A program made the position numbers and the translations under genes. Shown one piece after another: positions 27,671-37,599 of a DNA stretch of 64,000 nucleotides. The notes below the pieces were generated by a model, which made no database searches, had not been told where the DNA came from, and saw only the letters and a list, made by a program, of their open reading frames with translations. Location: positions 1 to 64,000 of the forward strand of contig NZ_CP024628.1 of NCBI RefSeq assembly GCF_024449095.1. Reading direction: 5' to 3'. Each line of letters starts with the position of its first letter. The first letter of the stretch is position 1. The DNA comes from Vibrio coralliilyticus. GTDB taxonomy: Bacteria > Pseudomonadota > Gammaproteobacteria > Enterobacterales > Vibrionaceae.

Positions 27671-28798
27671 ATGGCGGAAGTCACGCTTAAAGGGGTGGAA
27701 AAAATCTACCCCAATGGTTTCAAAGCGGTTCATGGTGTTGACCTGAACATTCGCGAAGGCGAATTTATGGTGTTCGTTGGCCCGTCTGGCTGTGCTAAGT
27801 CGACCACTTTAAGAATGATCGCTGGTCTGGAGGAGATTTCTCATGGTGATGTCTACATCGGTGACAAACGCGTCAACGATTTACCGCCGAAAGACCGTGG
27901 TATCTCAATGGTGTTTCAGAACTACGCGCTATACCCACATATGTCAGTGTATGAAAACATGGCATTCGGTCTTAAACAGCAAAAACTGGCAAAGTCGGAA
28001 ATTGATCAGCGCATTTCTGAAGCGGCAAAAACGTTAGAGATTGAACATTTATTGCAAAACAAACCGGGTGAAATGTCGGGTGGTCAAAGGCAGCGTGTTG
28101 CACTTGGACGTGCGATGGTGCGCAAGCCCGATGTGTTTCTGTTTGATGAGCCGTTGTCGAATCTTGACGCCAAATTGCGAGTGTCAACCCGAGTAAGCAT
28201 TGCTCAGCTGCATTCGGACCTCAAAGCGGAGGGGCAGAATGCAACCATGATTTATGTGACCCATGATCAGGTGGAAGCTATGACGCTTGGGGATCGCATT
28301 TGTGTGCTTAATCAGGGGGAAATCATGCAAGTGGATACCCCAATGAACTTATACCGCTATCCAGCCAACAAATTTGTGGCAGGTTTTATTGGCTCTCCGG
28401 CGATGAACATCATTAAAGCGCGTATTGAGGAAATTGATGGTGTCATCAATGTACTCGCAGAAAGCGGTACTCGATGGACGTTGCCAGAAAGTAAGCAAGA
28501 CTTAGCAAGGCAAAAAATCGGCCAGTGGGTGTGGTTTGGTATTCGCCCAGAGCATATTCAACTGGCGAACCATGATGCGCCACTCTCAGATGTTAACACT
28601 CAGCACCACTCTATTAACGTTGTGGAATCGATGGGCAATGAACTATACCTCTATTTCCAAGTTGGCAGAGATAAATTGATTGCTCGTGTGCCGTTTGATG
28701 CAGATCGCATGGTGTTTAATGGTGAAGAGACGTTATTGAATTTTAATGTCTCTGAGTGTCATATTTTTGATATTGATACTGAGCAAGCCCTTGTGTAG
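27671..28798 (+). CDS. ABC transporter ATPase (UgpC/MalK-type)
   Basis: This 375-residue ATPase of the carbohydrate uptake-1 family has Walker A GPSGCAKSTT, Q loop, signature MSGGQRQRVALGRA and Walker B VFLFDEP. A C-terminal TOBE/OB regulatory domain follows. Walker A has Ala where Gly is most common, which occurs in some family members. It closes the operon and is followed by a clear terminator. Confidence 0.93.
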   Translation: MAEVTLKGVEKIYPNGFKAVHGVDLNIREGEFMVFVGPSGCAKSTTLRMIAGLEEISHGDVYIGDKRVNDLPPKDRGISMVFQNYALYPHMSVYENMAFGLKQQKLAKSEIDQRISEAAKTLEIEHLLQNKPGEMSGGQRQRVALGRAMVRKPDVFLFDEPLSNLDAKLRVSTRVSIAQLHSDLKAEGQNATMIYVTHDQVEAMTLGDRICVLNQGEIMQVDTPMNLYRYPANKFVAGFIGSPAMNIIKARIEEIDGVINVLAESGTRWTLPESKQDLARQKIGQWVWFGIRPEHIQLANHDAPLSDVNTQHHSINVVESMGNELYLYFQVGRDKLIARVPFDADRMVFNGEETLLNFNVSECHIFDIDTEQALV

Positions 28799-28814
28799 CC
28801 GCACATAAAATGAC

Positions 28815-28842
28815 AAAGCCATCCGTGAAGGATGGCTTTTTG
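28815..28842. terminator. Terminator of the ABC operon
   Basis: AAAGCCATCC pairs with GGATGGCTTT around the loop GTGAA, followed by T residues. It lies between the convergent ATPase and universal stress protein genes. Confidence 0.9.
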
Positions 28843-28860
28843 GTTCTCTTACTCGTTGAT

Positions 28861-29286
28861 TTAATCTGGAATTGGCACAACCAAAATGTCGACCGGAGAT
28901 TTGTTGATCAGGTGCCTTGAATAAGAAATGATCTTGCTCCAGAAGTCCTGATGGTGGCCACATATCAGCAAATCAACGCTGTTTTCTGTAATGGTGTCAT
29001 TAAGCTTATCGCCCAGATCGCCAGTCCCGACTAAAAAATGCTTCACAGGAAAATCTAGCTTGGCTTGGAACGCTCGCAACCATTCCATTGAGTGTTCATT
29101 GAGTGGCCTGACGCTGGCGTCGGCGTGAATGTCGACCAGCTCTGGATATATTTCTCCATGGGTGCCATCAATGTGGATGAGCGATATCTCCGCGTCATGC
29201 TGCTTAGCCATAAATACCGCTCTTTCAATCAACACATTGCTCTCTTCAGAAAGCTCTAGCGCGACCAGAATATGTCGATATTTCAT
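28861..29286 (-). CDS. Universal stress protein (UspA family)
   Basis: This 141-residue single Usp domain begins KYRHILVALELSEES. The ATP-motif region is VGTGDLGDKLNDTITENSVDLLICGHHQ and the end is PVDILVVPIPD. ATG 29286 is preferred over 29292 because the GGAGG site lies 8 bp upstream. It is transcribed divergently from the GH1 gene across about 210 bp. Confidence 0.9.
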   Translation of the reverse strand: MKYRHILVALELSEESNVLIERAVFMAKQHDAEISLIHIDGTHGEIYPELVDIHADASVRPLNEHSMEWLRAFQAKLDFPVKHFLVGTGDLGDKLNDTITENSVDLLICGHHQDFWSKIISYSRHLINKSPVDILVVPIPD

Positions 29287-29453
29287 TACCATGTCCTCCT
29301 ATTGAACTGACTCATTTCATCATAGAGCGAATTACCGAAAAATGTTGTCTAAGAGATCGCGGAAATGCGACAAATTGCATTAGTTGGCGCGTGTTGATAG
29401 TCAGTAAAACTAGGAAATAATGCTCAGACACCTCAGCCTCATTTTGTTCCTAA

Positions 29454-30890
<1,437 letters not shown>

Positions 30891-31070
30891 AGTAAAGGAG
30901 CCATTTGGCTCCTTTACTGTATCCATTGGTACAGCAATGAGTGAGCTGAAAGAGACTGAGTAGCGGTCTATTTCCCATTAAATGAGAATGATAGGTTTGA
31001 TTTATTTATAAATCCTCATTGAGTGAGAATATAATTTGCGCGTCAATCCAATAAGGCGGTAAAACCGAAA

Positions 31071-31805
31071 GTGAACACGATGAAGCAAAGCTCAGGGCAA
31101 GTGAATGAGAAGGTACTCCAGCTTTTGATGCAGGTCGCCGTCAATGAACAGCCAGTCACAGCGAAAGTGTTAAGTGAGCAGCTGGGGACGCCAATCAGCA
31201 GTTTATATCGTCATCTGAAATTGCTCAGAGAATGGAATTTGATTGAAGAAAGTGCAAGTGACAAAACCTTGATCATAGGTCCGGCGGCATTGATGCTGAT
31301 GAGGAGCTACGAGAGTAAGCAGCATAACCTTGATTCGGTCGACTCAGTATTGAATCGCTTACAAAAACAGACTCAAGAAATGGCGGCTTACATGGTGCCA
31401 GTTGGCTATCGCGCGTTATGTGTGAGCCGTAAGGAAAGTATGCAAGCATTACGATGTAGTTATGTGGAAGGGCAGAGTCAGCCGTTGCTTAAAGGTGCAT
31501 CGTCCAAAGTGATGCTTGCATATATGCCTGCACCAAGATGCGAGAAGATTCTACGTCATTTTGGTGAGTACCATCGCTTTGAGCAATGGCAATTGGAGTT
31601 AGATCAAATTCGCCATCAAGGTTATGCCCTCAGCACATCAGAGATTGATGCTGGTGTATCCGGTATTAGCGCACCAGTCATGAAAGGCTCTAAGCTGATG
31701 GGGGCGGTGTCCGTAATGGCGCCTGCTCATCGTGTCCAACAGAATCAGCAAAGAATTATTTTGCATGTTCTACAGGCAGCGAGGGCTTTGCCCCCAGAGA
31801 GGTAA
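31071..31805 (+). CDS. IclR-family transcriptional regulator
   Basis: This protein of about 244 residues has an N-terminal winged helix (VNEQPVTAKVLSEQLGTPISSLYRHL) and an IclR effector domain ending in GVSGISAPVMKGSKLMGAVSVMAP. The start may be GTG 31071 or ATG 31080; the AAGGCGG element upstream does not settle the choice. Its place after the GH1 gene and ABC operon makes those genes the likely targets. Confidence 0.88.
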   Translation: MNTMKQSSGQVNEKVLQLLMQVAVNEQPVTAKVLSEQLGTPISSLYRHLKLLREWNLIEESASDKTLIIGPAALMLMRSYESKQHNLDSVDSVLNRLQKQTQEMAAYMVPVGYRALCVSRKESMQALRCSYVEGQSQPLLKGASSKVMLAYMPAPRCEKILRHFGEYHRFEQWQLELDQIRHQGYALSTSEIDAGVSGISAPVMKGSKLMGAVSVMAPAHRVQQNQQRIILHVLQAARALPPER

Positions 31806-31812
31806 ATTGTGT

Positions 31813-32640
31813 ATGTTTGGGCTATTTCGTCGTCATCAAAGTATTCCTGCGTTAATCGCTCCACAGTGTTTAACGTTAGCCAGTGTCAGTGAATACCTTA
31901 AGCCCATGTCAAAAATCGACTTTGAAGTGGCCGATCAAAACTTAGAAGAGATGTTTGAGTGGATGTGTCAGGAAAGTGGTTATCCATGGCAACATGGCGG
32001 TCATTTCAATTTACAAGGAGCCGTTGATGATTATGTATTATGGTTAAGTCAGGTGATGGATAGCCAATGCTTACCTGTTGTATTGAGTAACAATAGCGAG
32101 ACTCTACTCTATTCACTGCCTTTGCTTCAATCGACCGAAAAGAGTTTTGGGATTATCCATATTGGCCGAGACTTTGAGCTTAATCCGGACTTGGGTGTAC
32201 AAAGAGGCTCGGTATACCACTTTGCTTTATCTCGCTATGCGCAATGTCGAGTGTTCTTTTTGGGAATTGTTGAACAAAGCCACAACGATAAAGTATGCGA
32301 ATACGCTGAAGATCTGGGATGTGATTGGTTAACACTCCCTGAGTGTAGTTTCGGTCATCGGTTTCAGGTTAAGCAGCAAATTGCCAGTTTTCTTTCCCAT
32401 TGTGATGATCTCATTATTTGCTTGGATCTTGATTGTCTTTATCCGCCCTCACACTTAGATACAGGCCATACTCTCGAAGTGACCATGGTTAATCGAATCC
32501 TGCGCCAAGTACTCATTTCTTCTCAGGTGCGTTGTATTCATCTGACTGGGTATAAAGATAAACACCTCTATGCCAAAGAAACACAAAGTATATTACGCCA
32601 ACTGGCGGATTTATATCCATCAAGTCCTTTAGTGGCGTAA
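31813..32640 (+). CDS. Arginase-fold protein with degenerate metal site
   Basis: This 275-residue protein resembles the arginase/agmatinase/formimidoylglutamase superfamily. Three segments align to the metal motifs: VVLSNNSETLLY (the family has GGGH), IIHIGRDFEL (DAHxD) and ICLDLDCLYPPSHLDTG (SxDxDxxDP). Only the third keeps its D-x-D pair, so the usual two-manganese centre is probably incomplete. It begins 7 bp after the IclR stop, suggesting co-expression. It may be a non-catalytic relative or bind a single metal; the fold call is fairly sure, the function unknown. Confidence 0.65.
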   Translation: MFGLFRRHQSIPALIAPQCLTLASVSEYLKPMSKIDFEVADQNLEEMFEWMCQESGYPWQHGGHFNLQGAVDDYVLWLSQVMDSQCLPVVLSNNSETLLYSLPLLQSTEKSFGIIHIGRDFELNPDLGVQRGSVYHFALSRYAQCRVFFLGIVEQSHNDKVCEYAEDLGCDWLTLPECSFGHRFQVKQQIASFLSHCDDLIICLDLDCLYPPSHLDTGHTLEVTMVNRILRQVLISSQVRCIHLTGYKDKHLYAKETQSILRQLADLYPSSPLVA

Positions 32641-32833
32641 TTGGGTCGAATACTAAATGTGAACTGCCAACTGTGAGCATGGATAGTGTGTGCGTAATGC
32701 TGCTTAAGACGCCATATGATCCAATAGGTAAGAGCGGTGATTGTTGAGGCTGATCTCGTAATGTTTATGTCATGATCTATGTGTTGATAGACAAATTTTA
32801 CGATAAATAGACTTGTATAGTTGAGAAATTCAA

Positions 32834-32857
32834 AAGCTGGCAATGAATTGCCAGCTT
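32834..32857 (-). terminator. Hairpin, probable terminator of the 27-codon gene
   Basis: The arms AAGCTGGCAAT and ATTGCCAGCTT are perfectly complementary across two bases. On the minus strand the stem is followed by TTTTG, giving a modest terminator 40 bp after the small reading frame. Confidence 0.55.
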
Positions 32858-32897
32858 AGTCGTTGATACCTGTTAGAGCAGGTTGAAAGGATGCAGG

Positions 32898-32981
32898 TTA
32901 CTTCTTGTTTGTGTCTTTATTGGCGTCTTTCCAATATTGGATTCTGACACGGTGAAGTTGTGCTTTTCTCATTTTCTTCAT
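32898..32981 (-). CDS. Possible 27-residue basic small protein
   Basis: The frame begins MKKMRKAQLHRVRIQYW and continues with Lys, Asp and Asn residues. A purine-rich GAGGGA element lies 5-6 bp upstream of the ATG, and a terminator-like hairpin follows. It is too short for composition to prove coding. I do not recognise a family. Confidence 0.4.
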   Translation of the reverse strand: MKKMRKAQLHRVRIQYWKDANKDTNKK

Positions 32982-33291
32982 GATATTCCCTCACTTTTTA
33001 ATGACTTGCTCGTCATTGAGCATATGTGAATCAAGTTCCTCATGAACAAGATTTAATGTAGCGACCAAATCAAGATAACGCTAGGTTCTAGATCACATTT
33101 TTTTGCATATCTATTACGTCTTACTTGTAAAAAGTGAAGGTAGGTTCACTTTCATGGGAGTGCAATGTAATTCGAACTAAACTGTAATATCGTCTTTATT
33201 TAAGAGAAACAATACCTTAACGAGATTGTCATTTTTACTGTCTATTATCGCTCGCTATTAATAAAAAACATACTCGAGCAAGGAGTCAGCA

Positions 33292-35169
33292 ATGTGGAAT
33301 CGCGATGAGCAAGATTCTCAATTTAGCCAAATGATCGAGGCGGGCTTATCTCGTCGCCGTTTCTTGGCTGGTACCGCAGCAGTAGGTGCAGGCGCGTTTC
33401 TGTCACTTAACCCTATCACTAAGGCATTCGCCGCAGACAAGAAAAGTACGTTACTAAATTTTGACGCTGTTCCGGCCTCTACATCCGATGCGATTATTGT
33501 GCCAAAAGGCTATAAAGCAACGCCTTTGTTATCTTGGGGTGATCCGATATTTGCTGATGCGCCTGAATTCGATCCGAGTGGTAAGCAAGACTCTAAGGCT
33601 CAGCTCAGCCAGTTTGGTGATAATACCGATGGTATGAGCTTGTTCCCGATCACTAAAGATCGTGCGGTAATCGCAGTCAATAATGAGTACACCAATTATG
33701 AGTACTTATTTGATCATGGCGGCAAAGCGATGACCGCAGATGATGTATTGAAAGCACAAGCAGCTCATGGCGTGACTGTGTTTGAAATCGTCAAGTCGGG
33801 TGGTGAATGGAAACTGGACAAAAATGGTAAGCGCAATCGTCGCATCACAGCGGTAACAGAAATGCAGCTGACAGGCCCAGCTGCAGGTCACGATTTGATG
33901 AAGACTAAGCTTGATCCAACTGGTATGAAGCCTTTGGGTACGTTCAACAACTGTGCCAATGGCCAGACTCCTTGGGGGACTTACCTGACTTGTGAAGAAA
34001 ACTTTAATGGCTACTTTGGTACCAGCAGTGATGCTGACTTATCGGATGATCATGCACGCTATGGCATTGTTGCAGAGAAGAGCAAATATCAATGGCATGA
34101 CACTGATGAGCGTTTTGACTTAGCCAAGCATCCGAATGAACCTCATCGTTTTGGCTGGGTGGTTGAAATTGACCCGCATGATCCAACATCAACACCGCTT
34201 AAACGTACTGCTCTAGGTCGATTTAAGCACGAAAATGCGGCGCTGGTTATCAATGACGATGGGCATGTAATCGTCTATTTAGGTGACGACGAGCGTGGTG
34301 AGCACCTTTACAAGTTTGTTTCGAAGAACAAATACCAGCCTGGTAATGACAAAGCAAACCGCAATCTACTCGAAGAAGGCACGCTGTATGTGGCTAAATT
34401 CGAGATGGATGATGCTGAGCTAAAAGGCAAAGGTCAGTGGCTAGAACTGACGTATGGTAAGAATGGTTTGACCAAAGAGAACGGTTTCCATGACCAAGCG
34501 GAAGTCGTGACGTTTGCCCGTCGAGCAGCGACTCAGGTTGGGGCGACTACTATGGATCGTCCAGAGTGGGTTGCGGTGCATCCAGACAACCAACATGTTT
34601 TCTGCACGTTGACCAACAATAAAAACCGTGGCGTCAAGGAAGGTCAACCTGTGGGTGGTCCAAACCCACGTAAAGAAAACCATTACGGGCAGATTGTTCG
34701 CTGGGTGCCACAGAATGGCGACCACACCAGTGAAGGGTTCGAGTGGGATCTTTATCTGATTGCAGGAAACCCAACTGTGCATAAAGGTAACCTATACGCA
34801 GGTAGTGAGAACATCAATGAAAATAATATGTTCAACAGCCCTGATGGTATTGGTTTTGATAAGGCGGGTCGTTTGTGGATACAAACCGATGGTGACTACT
34901 CAAACAAGGGAGACTTTGCAGGTCAAGGGAACAACCAGATGCTGTGTGGTGATCCAATGACTGGTGAGGTGCGTCGCTTCTTAACGGGGCCCGTCGCTTG
35001 TGAAATCACTGGTTTGACTTTCTCCGAAGACTACAAAACGATGTTTGTCGGTGTTCAACACCCAGGTGAGAAAGGGGCACCTTCGCACTTCCCTGCGGGT
35101 GGTAATAGCAAACCACGTTCAACCATTGTTGCGATCACTCGTGAAGATGGTGGCGTGATCGGCGCATAA
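33292..35169 (+). CDS. phoX: Tat-exported PhoX-type alkaline phosphatase
   Basis: This 625-residue protein belongs to the PhoX (DUF839) family of calcium/iron-dependent phosphatases that release phosphate from organic esters in the periplasm. The twin-arginine signal is SRRRFLAG at residues 20-27, then a hydrophobic stretch and ITKAFA. Family motifs include NNCANGQTPWGTYLTCEEN, GWVVEIDPHDP, LGRFKHENAA and SPDGIGFDKAGRLWIQTDGD. AAGGAG precedes the ATG by 7 bp. It is a single gene with its own terminator. Confidence 0.92.
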   Translation: MWNRDEQDSQFSQMIEAGLSRRRFLAGTAAVGAGAFLSLNPITKAFAADKKSTLLNFDAVPASTSDAIIVPKGYKATPLLSWGDPIFADAPEFDPSGKQDSKAQLSQFGDNTDGMSLFPITKDRAVIAVNNEYTNYEYLFDHGGKAMTADDVLKAQAAHGVTVFEIVKSGGEWKLDKNGKRNRRITAVTEMQLTGPAAGHDLMKTKLDPTGMKPLGTFNNCANGQTPWGTYLTCEENFNGYFGTSSDADLSDDHARYGIVAEKSKYQWHDTDERFDLAKHPNEPHRFGWVVEIDPHDPTSTPLKRTALGRFKHENAALVINDDGHVIVYLGDDERGEHLYKFVSKNKYQPGNDKANRNLLEEGTLYVAKFEMDDAELKGKGQWLELTYGKNGLTKENGFHDQAEVVTFARRAATQVGATTMDRPEWVAVHPDNQHVFCTLTNNKNRGVKEGQPVGGPNPRKENHYGQIVRWVPQNGDHTSEGFEWDLYLIAGNPTVHKGNLYAGSENINENNMFNSPDGIGFDKAGRLWIQTDGDYSNKGDFAGQGNNQMLCGDPMTGEVRRFLTGPVACEITGLTFSEDYKTMFVGVQHPGEKGAPSHFPAGGNSKPRSTIVAITREDGGVIGA

Positions 35170-35205
35170 AATTAAACATTCCCATTGGGGATATTTGCAC
35201 TACTC

Positions 35206-35228
35206 AAGGGGCTGTTTGCCCCTTTTTT
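35206..35228 (+). terminator. Terminator of phoX
   Basis: AAGGGGC pairs with GCCCCTT across TGTTT and is followed by TTTT. It lies 36 bp after the phoX stop. Confidence 0.9.
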
Positions 35229-35339
35229 GATCCTCTAAGAATACCAAGTGGGATAAATATGCGTAAGTAAGCATAAAAATTGTGATCCTTTGGCTGTTAA
35301 CCACTAAATGTAGTTGCTCCGAGTATACGGTATAACTAT

Positions 35340-35570
35340 AGTGAAAGAGTGCCCACATAATTTAAAGGTGTAGAGACCCGAGTAAGCTCTCAGAGTTAAT
35401 ACGAAAAACTGAACGAATACGAGACACAAGGCTCAGTGAAATGCCACTGAGAGTGAATCGAAAACGCCAAAGAATAAAGTATTTACAAAGGCCTTATAGT
35501 TGTCCAAGCTTTTCGAAGCTGCACCTGAGTTATCGGTACATGTGTTGATAACCAAGGAGGAGGTTTGGCT
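35340..35570 (+). promoter_or_regulatory. Structured leader of the 50-residue membrane protein gene
   Basis: The gap after the phoX terminator contains possible -10 elements near 35325-35340. A leader of about 230 nt follows, with at least two good hairpins: CTCAGTG/CACTGAG (35432-35451) and AGCTT-TTCG-AAGCT (35507-35520, a UUCG-type tetraloop). Purine-rich single-stranded segments lie between them. The leader ends in a strong AAGGAGGAGG site. It does not match TPP or c-di-GMP (GEMM) aptamers by eye. A cis-acting RNA element is possible. Confidence 0.4.
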
Positions 35571-35723
35571 ATGATCGTTTTGAGTTTAGTGGCTCTGGGT
35601 ATCATTGTTTTCTTTGCCTGCTGGATATGCCAGCACGGTTTGCCGTTTTTGGGTATGCAGCTAGATGAAACGGATCAGCTTCTCCTTGCAGAAGCCGCGG
35701 GAAAAGATGTATTAGAAGCATAA
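35571..35723 (+). CDS. Small single-pass membrane protein (50 residues)
   Basis: The product starts MIVLSLVALGIIVFFACWIC, one hydrophobic helix of about 20 residues. A short acidic, Leu/Ala-rich tail follows (QLDETDQLLLAEAAGKDVLEA). The AAGGAGGAGG site 8 bp upstream and the terminator 26 bp after the stop strongly support a real gene. I do not recognise the family. It may be a regulatory membrane peptide. Confidence 0.72.
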   Translation: MIVLSLVALGIIVFFACWICQHGLPFLGMQLDETDQLLLAEAAGKDVLEA

Positions 35724-36085
35724 ATTGCATTGTATTGGATAGAGGAAAGGAGCCGCTTGTATAACGGCTCCTTTTTTGTCTCTATCGATTCAATTCTGCC
35801 CTATTTATCACGTCTGAGTTAAGTCACTGTGTGGTGAATAGAATGATTAAATGTCCTATTGGCAAATTGAAAATAGAGCCTGAAGCTTGTTGTGTTTTGC
35901 TTCTCATATTGAAAATCTATATGCGGTTGTCTTTTTCTCATTTCTATCATAATGAATTATATGCACTTTTGTGCGTATTTGTTTTTCGATTTTTTTGGCG
36001 CATAGCTTGCATTAGTGACTGTACCTCACTTGATAAAAATGTGTTCGTTTTTGACAAGTGCAATTAGAGGAAATAGGAGAAGGTT
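35724..36085. other. Intergenic region before the VCBS-like gene
   Basis: After the terminator at 35749 the sequence is AT-rich and holds the promoter and leader of the next gene. An open frame from 35831 to 36067 is judged spurious. A good AGGAGAAGG site precedes 36086. Confidence 0.4.
35749..35777 (+). terminator. Terminator of the 50-residue membrane protein gene
   Basis: GGAGCCG pairs with CGGCTCC over a 9-nt loop, followed by a run of T. Confidence 0.88.
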
Positions 36086-36604
36086 ATGGCTCACTCAATC
36101 AACTCACATCATCCTGAAAGCGCTGTTCATCGTACAGAAACCTACGCTTTGTCTACCGATGTCAACCCTTCTGCAAGCCTAAGTTTATTACGCTCTACGC
36201 CGATTTCACTATTGCGAAGCCATACTGAAGGAATAAGAGAAAGAGCCAGTCAAATGCTCAGTAAGGAGACAAGCAAGGCTATAGAATGGGAATTGTCACC
36301 ATTATTGATAGATTCTGGACGACTTCTTATTTCAGGCAGCCACCGACGCCAGACGCGATTTGACCCCAATAGTATCGTTGCAGCAAAGGGAACGCTAGGC
36401 TCTTTAAGCATTGATAAAGATGGGTTCTGGGATTATTCGGTTTATAACATCAAAATGCAGTTTCTTCAGCATGGTGAGCGTAAGATTGAAAGCTTCTCAC
36501 TATATTCGGAGTCTGGTGATCCCATTACTATTAGCCTCACATTGATTGGTGTAGAGGGCGGGGCTGTGATTGAAGAGCTAGCGACTGAAGTGACCGTTGG
36601 TTAA
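36086..36604 (+). CDS. Stand-alone VCBS-domain-like protein
   Basis: This 172-residue protein has an unstructured-looking N-terminus of about 85 residues. The second half resembles one VCBS repeat, normally found in many copies in huge adhesins: GTLGSLSIDKDGFWDYSV, FLQHGERKIESFSL, ESGDPITISLTLIGVEGG. No signal peptide or C-terminal sorting signal is seen. The gene converges with a LysR gene and their ends overlap by 4 bp. Function unknown; the VCBS likeness is by eye. Confidence 0.65.
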   Translation: MAHSINSHHPESAVHRTETYALSTDVNPSASLSLLRSTPISLLRSHTEGIRERASQMLSKETSKAIEWELSPLLIDSGRLLISGSHRRQTRFDPNSIVAAKGTLGSLSIDKDGFWDYSVYNIKMQFLQHGERKIESFSLYSESGDPITISLTLIGVEGGAVIEELATEVTVG

Positions 36605-37500
36605 TTGCGATGAAAGTGAGAAGAGATCTCTTTCATTATGGTCGTAAAACGCTGCGGTAGCTGGCGGTGTTTTTTAGTCAGACAAAACAAAGTTTCTACA
36701 ACCTCACTCTGTGACTGATAAATAGCAATATCGTCTTTGCCTGAAAATGAATCGAGGGCACTTTTCGGCAAAACGGTAAATCCCAGTCCATTGGCAACTG
36801 GTAACAATATCTGATTCAACTGATTGATATACCCAGTGACGGGAATGTCATCAATGTTGATATTCTCTAAGCACGGCTCCCCACATCCGGCGAAATACAG
36901 TGAGAGGTAATGGATAGCGTCGGGATGCTGAATCAAACCAATCGATTTCAAAGCATCAGCGGTTAACTTCTTTGATGACATACTGGCAGGTAGCATCAGA
37001 CAAAGAGGTTCGATTCCTAATGTCTCTGCTTCGAAGCGAGAATCGGAAGGTATATGCGTTACTATCCCAATATCACTTTCTCCAGATAGTACATCTGCCA
37101 AAATTTTATGATGTGGAGCTGCCTCTATCCTTGGTACTAGGTTTGGGTGTTTACATTGTAAATTAAGTAAGTGTGGATAGAGGTGTAGCGCAAGAGCTCC
37201 TGAACAGGAAAGGGAAACGTTGCCTGAATACGGGTCTTCTATATTGAGTGAATGGAGAAGTTCAGCCTGTTGATGTTCGATTTTTAGGGCATAGCGGTAG
37301 ACAGATTGCCCGGCTTCTGTAATTTCAAATGTTTTGTTATGTCTGGCGATGAGAGCATGACCGCATGCTTGCTCTAGCTTTTTTATGTGCTGGCTGACGC
37401 CAGGTTGAGTCATAAATAGCTTTTCTGCAGTTTTTGTAAAGTGGCCGGTATCGATTAACGTTTGAAAGGTTTTCAGCCACAATGGATTTAGCATAGTCAT
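36601..37500 (-). CDS. LysR-family transcriptional regulator
   Basis: This 299-residue protein has the helix-turn-helix GHFTKTAEKLFMTQPGVSQHIKKLEQACG followed by an effector domain. ATG 37500 is used; ATG 37494 is also possible and the ribosome binding site is weak. A perfect parS2 motif lies inside the coding sequence at 37149. Targets are unknown; the region upstream leads to the HDOD gene on the same strand. Confidence 0.9.
   Translation of the reverse strand: MTMLNPLWLKTFQTLIDTGHFTKTAEKLFMTQPGVSQHIKKLEQACGHALIARHNKTFEITEAGQSVYRYALKIEHQQAELLHSLNIEDPYSGNVSLSCSGALALHLYPHLLNLQCKHPNLVPRIEAAPHHKILADVLSGESDIGIVTHIPSDSRFEAETLGIEPLCLMLPASMSSKKLTADALKSIGLIQHPDAIHYLSLYFAGCGEPCLENINIDDIPVTGYINQLNQILLPVANGLGFTVLPKSALDSFSGKDDIAIYQSQSEVVETLFCLTKKHRQLPQRFTTIMKEISSHFHRN
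37149..37163. repeat. parS2 centromere site 4, inside a LysR gene
   Basis: The sequence GTTTACATTGTAAAT is a perfect match to NTTTACANTGTAAAN. Unlike the other sites it is within a coding region, so it also constrains the protein sequence. Confidence 0.8.
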
Positions 37501-37566
37501 CTTTTAATAACAAAAAATTATTTTTGATAGTCTATGTGATAACGTGATGTTTGGATAGTCTGAGCA

Positions 37567-37595
37567 AAATGGCGAGGCTTGTGACCTCGCCATTT
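37567..37595. terminator. Terminator after the HDOD gene
   Basis: AAATGGCGAGG pairs with CCTCGCCATTT. On the minus strand it is followed by a T run and lies 5 bp after the HDOD stop. Confidence 0.85.
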
Positions 37596-37599
37596 GACA

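Larger units (their letters stand above)
32641..33291. other. Intergenic region before phoX
   Basis: This 651-bp region holds a 27-codon reading frame on the minus strand (32898-32981), a perfect hairpin (32834-32857) and the AT-rich phoX leader. The last 170 bp contain the presumed phoX promoter. I found no convincing PhoB box. Confidence 0.4.

Noticed and set aside
33181..33250. PhoB box before phoX
   Set aside because: CTGTAAT and TTGTCAT half-sites are present, but no second half-site sits at the required 11-bp spacing. Phosphate control is likely from the gene's role but not shown here.
35831..36067. Open frame of 78 codons upstream of the VCBS-like gene
   Set aside because: No ribosome binding site, an AT-rich sequence with erratic hydrophobic and Cys content, and it ends just before a better supported gene.
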